Shown here piece after piece: positions 59,158-64,000 of a stretch of DNA of 64,000 nucleotides. A program made the translations under genes and the position numbers. The stretch is taken from positions 62,001 to 126,000 of the forward strand of contig CAOLHI010002523.1 of NCBI GenBank assembly GCA_948474755.1, written 5' to 3'. Source of the DNA: Ctenosaura bakeri (Eukaryota > Chordata > Lepidosauria > Squamata > Iguanidae). Each line of letters opens with the position of its first letter. Within the stretch, counting starts at the first letter, position 1. Under the pieces are notes generated by a model. It was not told where the DNA came from. It made no database searches and was given only the letters and a program-made list of their open reading frames with translations.

Positions 59158-60946
59158 TGAGTGAAAAAGGGTATAATAAGGAAAATATAACTATTGGTAT
59201 AAACCCAGATTGTTTCTCTAAATGGATTGAAAATGTTTGTGCAAGAATATGCTTCTTTTTGAAAGAATTTTTAGAGCATTTTCACACAACCACATGACCC
59301 AGTAGTCTTATCTCTAAATGAAGCATTGTCTTATTTTGACAATTTCAAAGCAGTAATCAAAGCTTCCTATTTAACAGCACTTCTTGTAGAAACAAACAAA
59401 CAAAAAAAAGGGCATCATGAAGAGAAAGATAGAATTAATTACTACACATAATGGAAGAGATCTTTTATTTGTATATAATCTATGTTCTCTGCATCAACAC
59501 TCAATCTACTTTATGCAGGTTCTTATTGTTTCTAGCCATTGTATACTAGAATGCTGTAATTATTGTTTTCCGTGTCTGCAGATCAATACACACCTTGATA
59601 ACAAATTTTGGTAAGCCCAGAGCTTGAGGCATTAAGTGGAAAAAAGTCTAATTGGTTTCCTTGAGCGTTAATGAGGTCAAAATTTGAATCTGCTTGTATT
59701 AATATGAGTGGGATTTTAAAAAAACCTCATTCCATTTATGTTACTCTTAAAAGAAATGGTGACTGGAAGCAGTGCAGTCCCATACCATTTCCTCTCCTCA
59801 TTTCTCCGCCACGTTATTTTCACTGGGTCTTAGCTCTTGTCATAGTGACTTGTGAAGCAGAACTTGACCTACGTGATTAGCCTCTTACTCCTCTACTACC
59901 ATGCTATGAGCAGACATAGTGATTAACCAGTTAAGCCTTGTTAAATGTTACACCTGTTTTCCCAATAGATTTAGCCGTTATTGTGCTAAAATAAACAAAA
60001 AAGAAGCCAACATTGTTAGCAGTTGTTAGCCTACAAATTAACATTAGCTTAATTAACATAAATGAAGTATCACCTTAGGTTAAAAAAAATCACAGAATGT
60101 AAATTTAGAAAATTAAAAAAACAAACAAGAAACCAGGAACCAGGAAAAAAAATTGCAGGATATAAATTTAGAAAGAAAAAACAACCCCAAAGTCAGAAAT
60201 TTATTATACTGTAATACATCTAAGTATAAATCTACAGAGTTGCTGTCCATGGTGCTAGAATGCTCTGTGGAAATGTCACTGGTGATTTCTGATCTCTATT
60301 CTGAATTATTTTCATGGCTTTCATAACTCATATTGCCATTCCTATATAGAAAATGCAATCACAGTGGCACCAAAAATCTTTATAGCTGGTAATACAACTT
60401 TTTCCAAGAAGAGGTTGCAAGGCAGGCTCTTAAAAAATTTATATGCATGGTCTAGGAAATTATATACATATAAGAAATATTGAAGTATTTGAAAGTTTTA
60501 ATTTGCTCTTGATTATGAAGTTGCTGTTTATGTGCAGGAGGAACCAATACTGTGAAATAGCCACTGTGGTTTTCATGTGATTACTAAGCATAGACTCATT
60601 GTAGAAGAACTTTTCAAAGTGACTGGATTTTGATATAATAGGACAATATCATCCACATGTATTAGCAATAAAATGTTCTGGAAAAGGAAAGTAAAAAAGT
60701 AGCAGAAGTCATACTTTGCATGTAGAAAATTCCAAGTTAAGCTTTTGTCATCTTTAGTTGCAAAAATAAGATATGTGACCTAAAAGACCACTTCCTCATA
60801 GTTTGGAGACCTGATTTGGCTTCATGGGCAAGTAGTCTGATGTGATAAAGAAGAACACAGAAAGTTGTTCTCTGTCAGTTGCAAAACTTCTTTATATTTG
60901 CCTTTTGTCTGGTGGAAGCTCTCTCTCTCCCTCCCTCTGTTTCTTT

Positions 60947-61374
60947 GGCCCTTTTCGCACCTTACCTCATTGCGGCAGTGAGGAGCAGTGTTTGCGCAAG
61001 CAGCCACTTGCGCAAGTTGCTCACGACAGCCCTTCTTGCCTCCCGCATCGCCTTCCTTCTAATGCGACCATTGCACTCACGCCCCACCCCTTCCTTCTGC
61101 AGCGCAGTCTGGGAGCTGTAGGCTGTGCGGGGGGAAGGAAGCGTGACCGGGCCGGCTTGCCAACACACCGCACACAGGTAAGTGCGCAAGGGTGCCGAGC
61201 ATTGCGTGAGCACAGAGTATTTTCGGCTTAAAGCTGAAAATCAAAAAATGCGCACGCGCCCCGCTTTAGCCTCATGAGCATCATGCGAGTGGGAGTGCGT
61301 CATACGGAGCGACGCTCCCATTCGCGTGATGCTCAAGGGGCACTCACGCAAAAAAAAAGCATGCGAAAAGGGCC
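60947..61374 (+). mobile_element. GC-rich GGCCCTTTTCGCA-type DNA transposon, 428-bp copy
   Basis: Exact terminal inverted repeats GGCCCTTTTCGCA and TGCGAAAAGGGCC, flanked by TTT on both sides. The body matches the right third of the 26.1 kb copy (CACAGGTAAGTGCG, TTTTCGGCTTAAAGCTGAAAA, CGGAGCGACGCTCCCA). It has no coding capacity; the apparent frames are composition artefacts. It lies in intron 1 of the ryanodine receptor gene. Confidence 0.9.
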
Positions 61375-61977
61375 TTTCTCTCTCACTCTCTCTCTCATGT
61401 GTGTGGTGAAGGAGGTAGGTTCCAGCTGTGGTCCAAATCCACAAGAGTTCGTTGGTACATATATTTTCCAATTCTAAACAATAGATTCATATCAGAGTTC
61501 AAAATTAACTTGGTTCATGTATGTTCTCATTGTTTTCTGAACATTATTTCTTTAACATGGAAACATCAGGATCGAGGGGTATATGTCCACTGGATCCCAT
61601 GGCTTCTGTCAGAATTGTTGACTATCCTCCCTCCTGCAATCCTTTAGTTGAAATCTGTTGATCTCTGCCACACTCTCATTGTTACCTTACTTGTGCTTTT
61701 CATTTTCTCCCGTTTTATCTTAAAGGTGTTGTAAACTTTAAATTTTAATTTTAATTGCTACTAATAGAGTTCTATCTTCTTAAAAAAATATAAAAATACT
61801 TGTGCAGTTGTGCTTAAATGATGGTGTTACTAAAAAAAGTGCTGGCTTTGTTTTTACTGCCTTTCTAGCAGCATAGTTGTCGTGGATAGGGAGAAACAAT
61901 TAAGCCTGAGACCTAAAACTTCTGATCTCTAAACACACCTAAAACAATTTGGCTTGGATTGTGGAAGAGAATCCATA

Positions 61978-62102
61978 GGCCATTTCCGCACTAGCCTGTT
62001 ATAGCGCAATGATTCCACTTTCAACATCCTCTGGAATCCTGGATTCCAGAGGTTGTTGAAAGTGGAATCATCGCGCTATAACAGGCTAGTGCGGAAATGG
62101 CC
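61978..62102 (+). mobile_element. Hairpin MITE, 125 bp, with ATA target duplication
   Basis: GGCCATTTCCGCACTAGCCT to its exact mirror; arms of about 60 bp differ at two positions around a GGAATCCTGGATTCC centre. ATA flanks both ends (61975-61977, 62103-62105). Confidence 0.95.
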
Positions 62103-62216
62103 ATAGAATGGAAGCATCTTACTCTTGCTTTCACCTGCACCCCTATACTCCATGTGGAGGATAAGAAGGATTTCTTAAACGCTACAGGATGAAAGAAGTA
62201 AATGGTACAGGACGGG

Positions 62217-62217
<1 letters not shown>

Positions 62218-62251
<34 letters not shown>

Positions 62252-62267
62252 TGTATGTGTGTGTGTG

Positions 62268-62318
<51 letters not shown>
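62218..62318 (+). repeat. Compound (TATG)n(TG)n(TA)n microsatellite
   Basis: Blocks of TATG, TG, TA, TG and TA follow each other over 100 bases; such tracts are highly length-variable. Confidence 0.95.
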
Positions 62319-64000
62319 GGGCTACAGAAAGCTAGCACACAGGGGTCCTCTACTCCTCTACTCAGCATCTTACGTGGCTCTGGAGGGTACCAAAGGTGGT
62401 TTTGGGACATTTTAATCATGACTGTTGTTGGGTTCTTTGACAGTCTGTTAGAAGGGAAGCTTTCCTCTGTGCTAAAAGAACTGAGGGTAAATGTTCACAC
62501 TGGATAGTACAATAAACCAATAATGATGTAGTAATGTTGTGTTTACCTTATAAACTTCTTGCAGGACAAAATTTCTTTTACAGTCTTGGTCTTGCATAGT
62601 TTACCCATCCATATTTTTCTTATTCTGAGAGTTCTCTACAATGTGGACATTACATAATCATATGCTATATATTGTAGCTAATAAGTCTGTTTATCAACTT
62701 CTTAAAAATGGAACTAAATTTTCACCATTATGTGTTGTATGAAATGAAACACTGCGCGCCGCTGTGAGAGGGTATTCGGGACTGCCACACCCCCTCCCCC
62801 TCCCCCCAAAATAAGGAAATTGCTAGCTGCAGAGCTGTCCAAGTAATCAAGAGAAGGCAGACAGCTGCACTGAAGAGCAATTAACAAGCACCTGACAAGA
62901 CAATAGCAGCTTAACCCAACTATAAAAAGCACTGTAGCCAGGGGGAGGGAGATGTTAGGTAGCAGAAACAGCCAGCCTGTGGAGGGGATGCTGGACTTAT
63001 CTTTGGAGAAGAAGATAGTCAAGAAGGCCTTGACAGTTGTGGAAAGAACAACCTACCATCTCCTTGAGAGGTATGGCCATTCCCAGAGAAAGGAAAAGGG
63101 AAAAAAGACCCATGAGAAATACTATACCAATTGACTTTTTAGTCACCAGTGGGATGCCAAACAACTTCACGTCTATCCACATGCTTTAGGAGTCCAACTC
63201 TGAAGGCCTGTGATGACTCTAGCCTTTGGTGGTAGTATTGGAAGTGTTTGTTGTTAAGCACTGGAGCAAATTAAATTGCTGGATCTTTTGGTTGGCAGTT
63301 TCTTGAGAACTGATGGAGTCAAAGGCCTGTGATGTGCTGCTCACCATGGAGGAGGTAGATGGAGTCACAAGCACTCAAGCCAATGCATCAAAAAATGATA
63401 CATTGAGGGGGAGCTTCAAACATAATTGTATATCTTCTGAAATCTCCCAAGCCTGCATGGATAATCTGTTGTACAAGTGAAGGTTCAAAGATTCTTGTGA
63501 ATGCAAGTGTGCTTACTGTCTACTGCTGCATGCAAATACCAATCCATCAGTGTCATCTCTAGCAGAAGAATGAAGCTGGAAATATCACTGTGGAGTAAAG
63601 GAGTACTACCTGGTTCTGGATTCTCCTTCTTCCTGTGTCCTAAGGGGACTTTTCCCCACAGTTCTAGACACATTTTTTTCTTTTTTGGTTAAAGATGATA
63701 GCTGGTACCACCGGTGAAAACTACTGTGTTTTTGAAAGCCTATTGTAGGCACAAACTTTAAATGTTTCTATCACTGAAGTAGATAGTGATTAAAGGGAAG
63801 AAAGAGGACATAAGAGTCAGCTTAAGTATACCATTCATTTGTGCCTTTCTATAAAAAGCTTTTGTTTACAGGCAAATAAGTGATTTCTTTCAAGGCAGTC
63901 TGTTGTTTTAATGATCTGCTTCCACTTTTCATCAAAGTGGTTGTTATTATTTCAGTCAAACACTTGGTGCAAGTGTTACTCAGCCAACATGTCTAAGATT

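Larger units (their letters stand above)
44837..64000 (+). other. Intron 1 of the ryanodine receptor gene (5' part)
   Basis: The intron begins with GTAAGC and is not closed in the window. No frame encoding the expected exon 2 start (an acidic pair followed by EVVLQC) was found to 64000. A long first intron is usual for RYR2 and RYR3. The first 0.8 kb is CpG island. Repeats inside it are listed separately; the stretches 46.1-48.4, 49.0-50.3, 51.0-52.2, 53.8-54.9, 55.2-57.0, 57.6-59.0, 59.2-60.9 and 62.5-64.0 kb show no gene-like signal. Confidence 0.75.

Noticed and set aside
45000..64000. Ryanodine receptor exon 2
   Set aside because: No frame encodes the expected acidic start followed by EVVLQC, so exon 2 must lie beyond the window.

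Overview
This window looks like nuclear DNA of a squamate reptile (lizard or snake). It is AT-rich and gene-poor, with long non-coding stretches, and has a repeat mix typical of squamates. The mix includes CR1, L2-like and L1 LINEs, a Ty3/Gypsy remnant, solo LTRs, tRNA-derived SINEs and many short DNA transposons. No prokaryotic or organellar features are present. The squamate assignment is inferred from repeat types recognised by eye; no database search was run.

Only one host gene is supported. At 44789-44836 (+) lies the first coding exon of a ryanodine receptor: MAEMGEGEDEIQFLRT followed directly by a GTAAGC donor. It sits in a CpG island (about 44.04-45.6 kb) that must hold the promoter and 5'UTR. 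The peptide length fits RYR2, but the third residue fits RYR3, so the paralogue call is tentative. Everything from 44837 to the right edge is the start of a large first intron; exon 2 was not found. The 44 kb to the left is intergenic.

The rest is repeats. Left of the gene: an inverted duplication (1.4/2.3 kb); a SINE with a perfect 14-bp target duplication (2.7 kb); solo-LTR material (6.1, 8.6, 12.7-13.5 and 27.7-28.2 kb); CR1 pieces (0.45, 18.2, 19.4, 35.3 kb), one ending in a 39-bp fold-back; an L2-like LINE split by a GC-rich transposon (25.9-27.3 kb); a hAT-type element (30.7 kb); a 5'-truncated L1 with a 15-bp target duplication (36.3-38.2 kb); a decayed Gypsy pol region (38.6-40.4 kb); and three TA-flanked elements (15.0, 32.5, 42.0 kb). 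In the intron: more hairpin elements, a 135-139 bp tandem repeat (53.4 kb), an L2-like element (52.2 kb) and a compound microsatellite (62.2 kb).

The most unusual content is a group of non-autonomous DNA transposons with termini starting GGCC and apparent 3-bp target duplications. One family forms near-perfect hairpins (GGCCATTTCCGCAC ends, ten copies), including one with two identical 88-bp arms. Another is GC-rich with GGCCCTTTTCGCA ends (three copies); it mimics CpG islands and generates spurious reading frames. Their shared ends and target-site length suggest one transposase source, which is not encoded in this window. No new gene system was found.
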